From: CAUTUX01 sp963532875
GTDB taxonomy: Bacteria; Bacillota; Clostridia; Christensenellales; CAG-917
DNA length: 20,991 bases
Assembly (NCBI GenBank): GCA_963532875.1
Contig: CAUSLO010000021.1
Location: 1-20,991 of the forward strand
Direction: 5' to 3'
A model generated the notes under the pieces. It did not search any database. It had not been told where the DNA came from and was given only the letters and a program-made list of their open reading frames with translations. Positions 7,362-16,092 of the stretch are shown here, in pieces. Every line of letters begins with the position of its first letter. The first letter of the stretch is position 1. Made by a program: the position numbers and the translations under genes.

Positions 7362-8037
7362 TTATCACCCATTCAATTATTTGTCTTGCTATTATACTCC
7401 CTGCTTGCATAGGAACAAAAATTAAACTACCTAATTTTTCAGATTCACAAGTCCTTGGCTTTTTGCCTACAGATTGCACTACATTCACTCCAGCACATAC
7501 CCCTTCCTTGCGTAACTCCCTCCTAACTGCCCTTGCAAGTGGGCAATCATGCGTTTTACTTATATCGCATATTTCAATATCTGCGTTGAGCAACTTTGCA
7601 GTTCCCATGCATGAAATAACCTTTTTATTTTTGCTTAAAGTTGTTTTTATAATCTGAACTTTCGCATCAACATCGTCTATGGCGTCAACTATGTAGTCAT
7701 ATTTTTCAAAATCAATTTGTGAGTATGTGGATTGGTTATAAAAGAAATTATATTTATCACAGACTATATCTGTATTTATTTGTTGGAATCTTTTTGACCA
7801 CAACTCTACTTTTGATATTCCTTGATTTCCTTCAAGAGCAATTAGTTGTCGATTAAAGTTGGTGTCTTCTATAACGTCACCATCTACAATCCCAATATGG
7901 CTTATACCGCTACGAACTAGGCATTCGGCTACAACGCCACCTACTCCGCCTAGTCCAAATAAAAGGATACTTTTACTTTGTATTTTTTTAAATGAGTCTT
8001 CTCCTAGTACTTGAGCAATTCTCTCAAACTTACTCAT
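7354..8037 (-). CDS. tcdA: tRNA threonylcarbamoyladenosine dehydratase (TcdA/CsdL, ThiF superfamily)
   Basis: TcdA uses ATP to cyclise the t6A side chain at position 37 of ANN-decoding tRNAs to ct6A. The protein has 227 residues and the E1-like fold: nucleotide motif GLGGVGG at 28-34, DGD at 52-54, NRQ at 62-64, and the DAIDDVDAK segment. The later cysteine-containing DCPLARAVRRELRK and the final SIIARQIIEWVI helix are typical of TcdA rather than ThiF or MoeB. It overlaps the upstream symporter gene by 8 nt (ATGAGTAA) and the SGNH gene by 8 nt. Its own ribosome binding site is weak, suggesting translational coupling. TcdA is usually 240-270 residues, so this one is compact. Confidence 0.9.
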   Translation of the reverse strand: MSKFERIAQVLGEDSFKKIQSKSILLFGLGGVGGVVAECLVRSGISHIGIVDGDVIEDTNFNRQLIALEGNQGISKVELWSKRFQQINTDIVCDKYNFFYNQSTYSQIDFEKYDYIVDAIDDVDAKVQIIKTTLSKNKKVISCMGTAKLLNADIEICDISKTHDCPLARAVRRELRKEGVCAGVNVVQSVGKKPRTCESEKLGSLIFVPMQAGSIIARQIIEWVIND

Positions 8038-9703
8038 TTACTTCAGCAGTTTGTTCTGTATTATTTTGTTCAAGTTTCGCTAACTCTTCAGCATGTCTCT
8101 TGTCTATTTCTTCTCTAGCCTTTCTTTGCTCTGACTCATTGAATTTGTAGAAGAATAAAGGTATTGCCGTGGCTATTGTACTTAAAGCAGCAAATAACAT
8201 TAACATGGCCCAGAACTTATCTTTACCAACTGCACTTAATGAGTGTGTTTGGTTTGCCTTAATACCTGCTAAATTGAATGCAAGGATACCTATAAATGCC
8301 CCAACTGCCAAACCACTCTTGTTTATAAATGTCTGCATTGCAAAACAAATTCCTTCTGCACGCTTACCTGTCTTTAGTTCTAGATAGTCAACTGAATCTC
8401 CAATCATTGCGTATGATGCTATGTTTGAGAATCCTGCTGGAATACCAGATAGGAATAATGCTAGGAATACTAACACAACTGTAGATGTCTTACTATAGTT
8501 ACCTTTGTCTGTAATTAAACCAATTACATAAACAAGCAACATCAATATACCTACGACTAAATGACTCCAGATAAATGGCTGTTTCTTTCCTGCCTTCTTA
8601 GTTATAAGTGGCATTAATACAGATGCAACCAATCCTCCAGGAACAACCGCAACAGTTATTAGTGTAAATAAACTTTCTCCTTTAAATAATGGTTTTCCTG
8701 CTATATGTAAAAATTCAACTCCACTCCATACATATTTTGCGAAGTATAGTCCGCCTGTAAAAGCAAAAACCATTCTTGCTGAACCTAGTACGCCTGATAA
8801 AACGATTAACATTAATGGTTTATTTTTAAATAGCAATCCTAAGTTTTCTTTTAAACTTCTTGGTTCCTCAACGCCACAAGATAATTCTTTTGTATTTGCA
8901 AAACCAATGAATAACATCGGCAAGGACATTATTGCCAATACTAAGGCGGTAACAAAATATATAATTTGTAATTTTTCACCCTTCAGTTGTGCAAACTGGC
9001 TTGCGATATTCTTTAAGGCTATTTCTTTCCCCCCACTCGCTTGAAATGCTTTTGAAAAAATATCATATTGATATGAAAGATCTCTGGTTAATTTGTCAGT
9101 AACCATAGGAACTATAACGGTAACGATACCTGCACCTAGTGTTGCTACTAATCTCGTAACTGTAAGAATCTTTCCTCTCTTATATGTATCATTTGTCATT
9201 GTTGTTGAAAGACCCCAGTATGGTACGTCAATTGCTGTGTATAAAATCGTCCATATTAAATACAAAATTGTTGCTGCGACATATTTACCTGCTACAAGTT
9301 TTGCTGCAACGCCGTCTCCACCGTTACTCCATCCGAATACTGGCAAGAAACACAATACCGTTGCTACTGCAATAGGAATTGGTGTCCACAACAAATAAGG
9401 TCTACATTTACCATATTTAGTTTTTGTTTTATCAACAATTGCTCCCATTATTGGGTCATTGAATGCATCAAAGAAACGTGTAACCAACATTAGCAATGCT
9501 ACGAATAATGCTGAAAAACCTGCACCATCTGTCATAAAGACTGGCAAATATGACCCTATAACTGCACAAACAAGATTTTGTCCGAATCCTGCTAATGAAT
9601 ATGACCATGCGTGTTTTGGCTGAACGTCGCCATCATTTGGCTTAGTGCCGAAAATTTTATGCCCTAAAGCCCATCTCTGCGTACTTGTATTATCCTTACT
9701 CAT
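8030..9703 (-). CDS. GPH-family sugar:cation symporter (MFS glycoside-pentoside-hexuronide transporter)
   Basis: This 557-residue integral membrane protein has about 12 hydrophobic segments. The block DAFNDPIMGAIVDKT followed by KYGKCRPYLLW is the characteristic GPH/MelB signature between the early helices. The opening WSYSLAGFGQN is also typical of the family. Substrates are usually glycosides or oligosaccharides taken up with Na+ or H+; the exact one cannot be read. A hydrophilic loop near 210-240 and a charged, probably helical tail (about 520-557, rich in E, K and N) make it longer than the usual 450-500 residues. The ATG at 9703 follows AAGGGGAAATT, a good site. It overlaps tcdA by 8 nt. 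The GH36 gene at 17847-19514 could supply the matching intracellular glycosidase, though it is not adjacent. Confidence 0.88.
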   Translation of the reverse strand: MSKDNTSTQRWALGHKIFGTKPNDGDVQPKHAWSYSLAGFGQNLVCAVIGSYLPVFMTDGAGFSALFVALLMLVTRFFDAFNDPIMGAIVDKTKTKYGKCRPYLLWTPIPIAVATVLCFLPVFGWSNGGDGVAAKLVAGKYVAATILYLIWTILYTAIDVPYWGLSTTMTNDTYKRGKILTVTRLVATLGAGIVTVIVPMVTDKLTRDLSYQYDIFSKAFQASGGKEIALKNIASQFAQLKGEKLQIIYFVTALVLAIMSLPMLFIGFANTKELSCGVEEPRSLKENLGLLFKNKPLMLIVLSGVLGSARMVFAFTGGLYFAKYVWSGVEFLHIAGKPLFKGESLFTLITVAVVPGGLVASVLMPLITKKAGKKQPFIWSHLVVGILMLLVYVIGLITDKGNYSKTSTVVLVFLALFLSGIPAGFSNIASYAMIGDSVDYLELKTGKRAEGICFAMQTFINKSGLAVGAFIGILAFNLAGIKANQTHSLSAVGKDKFWAMLMLFAALSTIATAIPLFFYKFNESEQRKAREEIDKRHAEELAKLEQNNTEQTAEVNE

Positions 9704-9730
9704 AATTTCCCCTTAAGTAATAATATATAT

Positions 9731-9760
9731 AGTTTAACAAAATGACATATGCGATTTCAA
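9731..9760 (-). promoter_or_regulatory. Possible promoter for the symporter-tcdA-SGNH operon
   Basis: On the minus strand TTGAAA (9755-9760) and TAAACT (9731-9736) are 18 bp apart in the 109-bp gap after dnaE. The boxes are fair and the surroundings AT-rich, so this is tentative. Confidence 0.4.
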
Positions 9761-9796
9761 TATCTATTTATTATAAAAGGCTTTTAGTAAATCGAG

Positions 9797-9812
9797 CGGA
9801 TTAGAATATCTG
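9797..9812 (-). repeat. Dispersed repeat copy B, directly after the dnaE stop
   Basis: On the minus strand CAGATATTCTAATCCG begins at the base after the dnaE TAG. It is identical to copy C after the rluD stop. The six bases before it match as well except one (AAATAG here, AAATAA there), so the similarity runs through the stop codon. Confidence 0.7.
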
Positions 9813-12800
9813 CTATTTGCTGTATTTAAAGTTTTCAGGTCTTATAAATCTATATAAATATATATTAAATTCTTGGCTATAATCTATTGGGTGATCAAAT
9901 CTAAATACACTTGTGCTTCCATCAGGATTAACTAGCCCGACCTTTACTGTTGTCGTCCCCTCTTGGCATTTTGACAGTCTGTATAGGACGTCATCCATCT
10001 CTGTTTTATTATGTACTTTTATTTGTAACTCGTCCTTACCACCATTATTCGCCGTTTTGATATAACCCTCGTTAAATTGGGTTACGTCAGTTACCATGAA
10101 CGATACTCCTTCATTCCTTAGTGAAATTTTACCTGTATATAATGCTGGCGTTTCCTTTGATAACATATCAAAATATTTTCTATATTCTGAGCCAAACATT
10201 ACAAAGTCTGTTGTACCGTATAGGTCTTCTAAAACTCCTACGACAAACTTGTCTCCCTTCTTTGTTGATTTGATTTCAAATGATGATACTACTGCTGCCA
10301 TTGTTAGGGTTCTATTTAACAGTTCTGGGTTTACGCTCTTATTGCTTTTCTCTTGTATTTCATCGTCATCTTCTACAACCATATCTTGCACATCTTCTTC
10401 ATCTGAGTATGTTTCATTTTGAACAAAAATTTGATTTGTCCTTAGAGATACTCTCTTGTCATTTGCAATCGTTGTTGAAATTGGATGTCCAGAAAAATAC
10501 ATTCCAAGATAATTTTTTTCATTCGCTAAAATAGTTCTCAAATCATATTCATCTATTTTTTGAAGAACAATTGTATTTGGGTTATAGTCGCTGTTATCGG
10601 CAAACAATGACAATTGCCCTAGTTGCCTTGTTTTGTTTAGGGACTTAACTGAATCCATAACTGACGTATATCCAGAAATCAATGTTGCTCTTGTTTCTCC
10701 AAAACAATCTAGTGCCCCTGCATATGCTAGTGCTTGATTTGAATTTGACTTTAAGTTTGTAACATTTTTCTCAGCAAAATCAGCATAACTGGCATATCCG
10801 TTTTTACCACGGTACTCAATTATCTCTTCTGCGAACTTCTCCCCTACGCCAACTATACCTGCTAGTCCGTATCTTACCTTACCATTTTCAACTGAGAAAC
10901 CTTTTTGAGATTTCTGTACACTTGGCGGCAAAATTTCTACTCCTAACTTTTTAAGATAATTGATGTAACTGTCTACTTCATCACGCTTGTTAATTCTGTT
11001 ATTCAACATTGCTGTAATTAAGTATGTGTTGTAATAGGTTTTTAAATATGCTGTCTGATATGAGATGTATGCGTATGCAACTGCGTGCGATTTATTAAAT
11101 GCGTATTTTGCAAAGTCTCGTATACTTTCAAATAACGTCTCAGCAATTTCTTTTTTCATTCCCAATTTAACAGCACCTGGTACATTTGTTTTTGTATTGT
11201 CGCCTGGCAACGTACCACCGTTAATAAATATTTTTTTATGTTGCTCAAATAATTTCTCGTCTTTCTTAGACATTGCTCTTCTCATGATGTCTGCGATGCC
11301 ATATGTGTATCCTGCAATCTTTTGAGCAATTTGCATAACTTGTTCTTGATATACGATACAGCCATATGTGTTCTCAAGAATGCTTTCAAGTTTAGGATCA
11401 AGATATGATATTGATTTTGGATTTCTCTTTCCTTCTATAAACTTTGGTATAAAACTCATTGGACCTGGACGATATAAGGCTATACCTGCAACTACGTCTT
11501 CAAGACATGTTGGTCCAAGTTTTTCCATAAAGGATCTCATTCCTCCGCCTTCAAGTTGGAATATTCCAGTGCAGTCTCCAGAAGATATTTGCTTGAATAC
11601 ATTTATGTCGTCATATTCCATAGCATCAAAATCAATTTTGACACCTGTGTCTTGCTCTATGTATTGACACGCTAGATTAATATCTGTTAATGTCATTAAG
11701 CCAAGTAAGTCCATTTTAATTAGACCAATATCTTCTAAGTGGATTTTGTCGAACTGTGTGCAAAAGTTTTCTTTATTTCTTGTTAATGCAACGTGGTTAT
11801 CAATCTCGTCTTTACAGATAACTACACCTGCAGCGTGCATTGATGCTTGTCGTATACTGCCGTCTAAAACCAATGCTTCGTCTATTACTCTTGCTATCTC
11901 TGGGTCTGTTAAATATCTGTCATGTAACTCTTTACAAAACTCTTCATTGCTTGGATCATCATTGAGTAACAGTTCTAGTGGTGCTTGCGGATTTTGAATT
12001 ACTTTAACCAACTCATTTGATGTTTTAAAGTCAATATTATAGACACGTGCTACATCCTTAATGCCTGCTTTGGCACTTATCGTTGAATATGCGATGATTT
12101 GTGCAACGTTATCTTTACCGTATTTATTAACAATATATTCAATTACTTCCCCTCTTCGATTAACGCAAAAGTCAACGTCAAAGTCAGGGTATGATACTCT
12201 TTCTTTTGACAAGAATCTTTCAAATAGTAGGTTATATTTCAATGGGTTGACGTTTGTTATTCCTACCAAATACGCAACGATACTTCCAACGCCACTTCCT
12301 CTTCCTGGACCTACCATTATGCCGTTTTGTTTAGCAAATCTTATATAGTCAAGAACGATTAAGAAATAGTCATTAAAGCCACAATCGTTGATAACTGATA
12401 ACTCATACTCAAGACGTTTCTTTATATCCTCAGTTACTGTCTTGTATTTCTTAGGTAGATTTTCAAATGCTAAATCATGTAAATATTCTTTTGCGGTTCT
12501 GCCATTCATATCTGGTGCTGTGAATTTTGGAATGTATACTTCTTTTGATTTCAAAAGGAAATAGTCTTCAACCTTATCTGCAATTTCTCTAGTACTTGCC
12601 AATGCTTCTGGACACCACTTAAATAACTCGGTCATTTCTTCTTCAGATTTTAAGTAAAATTCTTGAGTTGCAAACCTTGGGCTATTTGGACCTTGAGCAT
12701 CGTCCTTCTTAACTTTCATGTTAATGCACATTAATGTGTCTTGTACATTTGCGTCTTTTTTATCTATGTAGTGGACGTCATTTGTTGCTACAACTTTTAC

Positions 12801-13445
12801 TCCAATCTCTTTTGCAATCTTTACTAGATCATGAATTATTCTTCTTTCGTCAGGAATGTTGTGGTCTTGAATCTCGATGTAATAGTCTCCTGGTGCGAAT
12901 ATATCTCTGTATCTAATTGCCACTTCTTTTGCTGAAGTATATGACCCATATAGTAAATTTTGAGGTACTTCGCCAGCCAAACATGCACTTAAGCATATAA
13001 CCCCTTCGGTATGTTTCTTCAAAATATTGAAGTCGATTCTTGGCTTGTAATAGAACCCATCCATAAAAGCAAAGGTCGAAAGTTTCATTAAGTTCTTATA
13101 TCCAACTTCGTTCTTTGCTAATAAAATCAAGTGATATCTTTTTGTTGTTTTTTCGTTTATGTCATCAGCCACATAAAATTCTTCACCTATAATTGGCTTA
13201 ATTCCATTCTTCCTTAGAACGCTTACTGCGTTATATGCCGCATACATATTGCCGTGATCGGTTATGGCAACAGCATTCATTCCTCGCTCTTTAAGTGCAT
13301 CTGCTAAAGGATATATTTCAACTGATTTTACTTTTTTGTTTCCTTCATCATCTGTAACTTCTCTAGCCACCTTTTTAGTTAACCTAACGGCTCCATCAAG
13401 TAGACTGTAATCAGTATGTAAATGAAGATGTACAAAATCAGCCAT
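9813..13445 (-). CDS. dnaE: DNA polymerase III alpha subunit DnaE
   Basis: DnaE is a replicative C-family DNA polymerase. The 1210-residue protein begins with a PHP domain (about 1-280) that keeps its metal motifs: H8 and H10 in HLHLHTDYS, ITDHGN and ATNDVHY. The polymerase core follows with GPGRGSGVGS and the catalytic aspartates in YPDFDVDF, then the DIMRRAMSKK and FNKSHAVAYA blocks. Helix-hairpin-helix and OB-fold (about 1040-1130) regions come last, so it is DnaE and not PolC. A very acidic linker (about 1013-1036) precedes the OB fold and accounts for part of the extra length over the usual 1150 or so. The ATG at 13445 follows CGGAGG and overlaps the whiA stop by 8 nt (ATGGCTGA). An intact PHP domain leaves proofreading possible. 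Confidence 0.97.
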   Translation of the reverse strand: MADFVHLHLHTDYSLLDGAVRLTKKVAREVTDDEGNKKVKSVEIYPLADALKERGMNAVAITDHGNMYAAYNAVSVLRKNGIKPIIGEEFYVADDINEKTTKRYHLILLAKNEVGYKNLMKLSTFAFMDGFYYKPRIDFNILKKHTEGVICLSACLAGEVPQNLLYGSYTSAKEVAIRYRDIFAPGDYYIEIQDHNIPDERRIIHDLVKIAKEIGVKVVATNDVHYIDKKDANVQDTLMCINMKVKKDDAQGPNSPRFATQEFYLKSEEEMTELFKWCPEALASTREIADKVEDYFLLKSKEVYIPKFTAPDMNGRTAKEYLHDLAFENLPKKYKTVTEDIKKRLEYELSVINDCGFNDYFLIVLDYIRFAKQNGIMVGPGRGSGVGSIVAYLVGITNVNPLKYNLLFERFLSKERVSYPDFDVDFCVNRRGEVIEYIVNKYGKDNVAQIIAYSTISAKAGIKDVARVYNIDFKTSNELVKVIQNPQAPLELLLNDDPSNEEFCKELHDRYLTDPEIARVIDEALVLDGSIRQASMHAAGVVICKDEIDNHVALTRNKENFCTQFDKIHLEDIGLIKMDLLGLMTLTDINLACQYIEQDTGVKIDFDAMEYDDINVFKQISSGDCTGIFQLEGGGMRSFMEKLGPTCLEDVVAGIALYRPGPMSFIPKFIEGKRNPKSISYLDPKLESILENTYGCIVYQEQVMQIAQKIAGYTYGIADIMRRAMSKKDEKLFEQHKKIFINGGTLPGDNTKTNVPGAVKLGMKKEIAETLFESIRDFAKYAFNKSHAVAYAYISYQTAYLKTYYNTYLITAMLNNRINKRDEVDSYINYLKKLGVEILPPSVQKSQKGFSVENGKVRYGLAGIVGVGEKFAEEIIEYRGKNGYASYADFAEKNVTNLKSNSNQALAYAGALDCFGETRATLISGYTSVMDSVKSLNKTRQLGQLSLFADNSDYNPNTIVLQKIDEYDLRTILANEKNYLGMYFSGHPISTTIANDKRVSLRTNQIFVQNETYSDEEDVQDMVVEDDDEIQEKSNKSVNPELLNRTLTMAAVVSSFEIKSTKKGDKFVVGVLEDLYGTTDFVMFGSEYRKYFDMLSKETPALYTGKISLRNEGVSFMVTDVTQFNEGYIKTANNGGKDELQIKVHNKTEMDDVLYRLSKCQEGTTTVKVGLVNPDGSTSVFRFDHPIDYSQEFNIYLYRFIRPENFKYSK

Positions 13446-14343
13446 TTAATTCCTCCGATATCTTAAGTATTTTTCGTATTCTATGATTAAGACAACTCTT
13501 TGATATATTTAATTCTTCAGCAAGTTCACTCATACTTTTATCAGGTTCTTTTAGTCTTACCTCTGCAACTTCCCTTAATCCTTCCTCTAACTTTTCAAAG
13601 CCAAGTTCTTCCTGAATCTTTTTGATTGCCAACGTTTGTTTAGCACTCGCATTGTATGTTTTGTCTAGATTAGCCGCCTCACAAATAGATACTCTATTTA
13701 TTATATTAGCCACTTCTCTTTCCTTCAATATATTGGCAAATGAAATTCCACACTCAGACAATTTTAAAAGATTGAATACTTTCATCAATTCCTCTTTTTG
13801 CTTTACATACAATTGGTATTCGCCACCCCATTCTGAGATTTTTGCATTCACATTGTTATCAGCGAGTACTCTCTGTATTTCTTCTGCATACTCAATGTCT
13901 GGAACCAAAAATGCAAAGTGATATCCAACACTCTTTGCCTTACTGCAATCTTCCTCAATTTGAAGATTAAAGTTAGCAAGTACCATACCCCTCATATATG
14001 CCATTAGCAATTTTTTGTCTTCATAAAATTTAGTTCTGCTAGTTAGCGTTAAATCAATTATTGCCCCCACACCAACGCCATATATATTTAATTCATACAC
14101 AGCAGTGTTTTCTTTTTCTTTTTTATATACATCTATATCTACATGAAAAACTGATTTGACGGTATCAAATAGGAATGAATAATCATATTCCCAACACTTT
14201 ACTTGCAACCTCAATTTATTTTTTTCTTTGACTACACTTCCATTTACTTTAAAATACGAAGAAATGAACGCCTCTTTTTGCTCGTCTGTATATTCGTGGT
14301 TTATTATTTCAAAAATTAATTTCTCTGAGAACTTCATCATCAC
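13438..14343 (-). CDS. whiA: WhiA, DNA-binding regulator of cell division/chromosome segregation
   Basis: WhiA combines a LAGLIDADG-like N-terminal region with a C-terminal helix-turn-helix. The C-terminal part is clear: NRVSICEAANLDKTYNAS at about 216-233, then the helix-turn-helix with MSELAEELNISKSCLNHRIR at 271-290. The N-terminal region is divergent: AFISSYFKVNGSVV (25-38) and AYMRGMVLANFNLQ (115-128) correspond to the two LAGLIDADG-type blocks. At 301 residues the length is close to the usual 310-320. The start region reads GTGATGATG; GTG at 14343 overlaps the PHP gene stop by 4 nt, but ATG at 14340 or 14337 sits better relative to the weak GGAAG. rapZ and yvcK, often next to whiA in Firmicutes, are absent here. 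Confidence 0.9.
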   Translation of the reverse strand: MMMKFSEKLIFEIINHEYTDEQKEAFISSYFKVNGSVVKEKNKLRLQVKCWEYDYSFLFDTVKSVFHVDIDVYKKEKENTAVYELNIYGVGVGAIIDLTLTSRTKFYEDKKLLMAYMRGMVLANFNLQIEEDCSKAKSVGYHFAFLVPDIEYAEEIQRVLADNNVNAKISEWGGEYQLYVKQKEELMKVFNLLKLSECGISFANILKEREVANIINRVSICEAANLDKTYNASAKQTLAIKKIQEELGFEKLEEGLREVAEVRLKEPDKSMSELAEELNISKSCLNHRIRKILKISEELNG

Positions 14344-15074
14344 TTCCGTTTAAACTCTGGGGTCTTCCCATTAAAACCATATACAAGTTCTTGATCAATG
14401 TTATATTTTTTTATAAATTCAAGAATCTTTTCAAATTTCCCAACTTTCTCAGCCCTATGAGCGTCAGATCCCAATATGAATTTAACACCATCAATATTTA
14501 AATCTTCAAAGTTTGGTTCTAGGGACTCAATATGCTTTTCGTTTAATTCAATATATACCCCATTCTCTTTTGCCTTTTGTACAATGACATTAGAATCCAC
14601 TAAGCATCTATGATTTAAATGTACAAGGGTATCAACAACTCCGCTTTCAATTATTTTGATATATATCGCAGTATTGGTATCAACTCTCTTTTTACGTGCT
14701 TCTAAATTACCAAATCCGTTTGTGAAGAAAAAATCAAAATTATCTAAGCCTGTAACGAATCTATGAAAACCACAGTTGATATAATCAAATTTTGAAATTA
14801 AATCTTTAGGTATATCAATCATTCCAGTTGAAAGTATATTTGCTTCAACTCCTTTGAGTATTTTCAAATCAGTTTTTACTTTTGCTATATCATTGGAAAT
14901 TTTCTTAAATTTAAGCCTAGTCATTCCACAAAACATCATATTGAAACTATGATCTGTTATCCCGAGTTCAGACAATCCTTGCTTCTCGGCTTCCCTTACA
15001 AGGTCAATAACTTCATTGTGTCCATCTGAATATTTAGTATGTGTATGGTAGTCTCCAAAAATTTTCATACGCAT
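14340..15074 (-). CDS. PHP-domain phosphoesterase (YcdX-like)
   Basis: This 244-residue protein is a single PHP domain, a metal-dependent phosphoesterase fold. The metal ligands are visible in order: H10 and H12 in DYHTHTKYSDG, H42 in ITDHS, E77 in GVEAN, then CGFHRF, LVHLNHR and GSDAHR near the C-terminus. It most resembles the YcdX-like phosphatase group; histidinol phosphatase is a less likely alternative because no his genes are near. In many Clostridia a PHP gene lies beside whiA, as here, with a 4-nt overlap. The ATG at 15074 and another at 15068 are both possible starts, and neither has a good ribosome binding site. The 97 bp upstream are very AT-rich and begin with repeat copy C. Confidence 0.85.
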   Translation of the reverse strand: MRMKIFGDYHTHTKYSDGHNEVIDLVREAEKQGLSELGITDHSFNMMFCGMTRLKFKKISNDIAKVKTDLKILKGVEANILSTGMIDIPKDLISKFDYINCGFHRFVTGLDNFDFFFTNGFGNLEARKKRVDTNTAIYIKIIESGVVDTLVHLNHRCLVDSNVIVQKAKENGVYIELNEKHIESLEPNFEDLNIDGVKFILGSDAHRAEKVGKFEKILEFIKKYNIDQELVYGFNGKTPEFKRK

Positions 15075-15150
15075 ATCTTAACATATAAATGTTATATATA
15101 ATAATTAAATATATATCTGTTTTATGAAAAATATGGCACTATTTGATAAT

Positions 15151-15171
15151 TCTATCGGATTAGAATATCTG
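15151..15171 (-). repeat. Dispersed repeat copy C, directly after the rluD stop
   Basis: On the minus strand CAGATATTCTAATCCG begins at the base after the rluD TAA and continues ATAGA, matching copy A over 20 bases. ATTCTA and TAGAAT form a perfect 6-bp inverted repeat here around ATCCGA, which copies A and B only partly keep. Confidence 0.7.
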
Positions 15172-16092
15172 TTATTTAATTGTTGCCAATTTTTTATCTA
15201 ATTGAAGTTTTCTAATTGTATTTTTAAATATATCGTTTGGTTCAGCCTCAAAATGAAATAGCGTTTTTGTTATTGGATGTTCAAATTCTAAAGTACAACA
15301 GTGTAACAACTGACCAATCGGAAAGCCTTTAACTACTCCGCCGTATTTTTCATCTCCGATTATTGGATGATTAATTTGTTTTGCATGAACCCTAATTTGA
15401 TGTGTTCTTCCAGTAACTAAAGTAAAGTTTACAAGTGTACAATTTTTAAACTCTTCAATTACTGAGTATTTTGTTATTGCTTCTTTGCCGTTTACATCAA
15501 CTGCCATTCTTGTTCGGTTTTTTTTATCTCTAATTATTGGATAACTAAGTGTTCCATCTGATTCTTTAAAGACACCTTTGCATAGTCCGATGTATTTTCT
15601 ATTAACTTCTCTATTTTTGAATTGTTCAATTAACTTTAGATGTGCCTCGTCTGTTTTGGCTATTATCATTAAACCAGAAGTATCTTTATCTAATCTGTGT
15701 ACTATTCCCCTTCTAATTTCATCAACGTTACTTAAAGAAATGTTTTTTTTGAGTAGGGCATTGACTAAAGTTATCGGTTCTCTATTTGAAACACTTTGAT
15801 GTACAACTAGCCCTTGTTGTTTGTTTATAACTAATATGTTGTCATCTTGGTATTTAATATCTAAATCTATATCTGTTGGTGATTCCACAACTTTAATATC
15901 TAGCGTATCTAATTCAAATTCAATTATGTCGTTTTCTTGTACCTTATATGCTGATTTGTTGATTTGAACGTTATTAACTAGAATTCCCTTTGAGATTGCC
16001 TTTTGAACTTGAGAACGGCTTGCTTCATACTTGTCAGATATAAATGTATCTAAGCGTATATTTGCATCTTCTAAGGGTACTATTAATCTCAT
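15172..16092 (-). CDS. rluD: RluD-family 23S rRNA pseudouridine synthase
   Basis: This 306-residue enzyme isomerises uridines in structured RNA, usually in 23S rRNA helix 69 for RluD. Residues 1-60 form an S4 RNA-binding domain (ASRSQVQKAISKG). The catalytic block HRLDKDTSGL gives nucleophile D135, followed by the family motifs KYIGLCKG, GRTHQIRVH and HPIIGDEKYGG. The length is typical. The ATG at 16092 overlaps the lspA stop by 4 nt (ATGA), and lspA-rluD is a classic Firmicutes pair. Whether the target matches RluD, RluC or a tRNA cannot be decided from sequence alone. Confidence 0.93.
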   Translation of the reverse strand: MRLIVPLEDANIRLDTFISDKYEASRSQVQKAISKGILVNNVQINKSAYKVQENDIIEFELDTLDIKVVESPTDIDLDIKYQDDNILVINKQQGLVVHQSVSNREPITLVNALLKKNISLSNVDEIRRGIVHRLDKDTSGLMIIAKTDEAHLKLIEQFKNREVNRKYIGLCKGVFKESDGTLSYPIIRDKKNRTRMAVDVNGKEAITKYSVIEEFKNCTLVNFTLVTGRTHQIRVHAKQINHPIIGDEKYGGVVKGFPIGQLLHCCTLEFEHPITKTLFHFEAEPNDIFKNTIRKLQLDKKLATIK

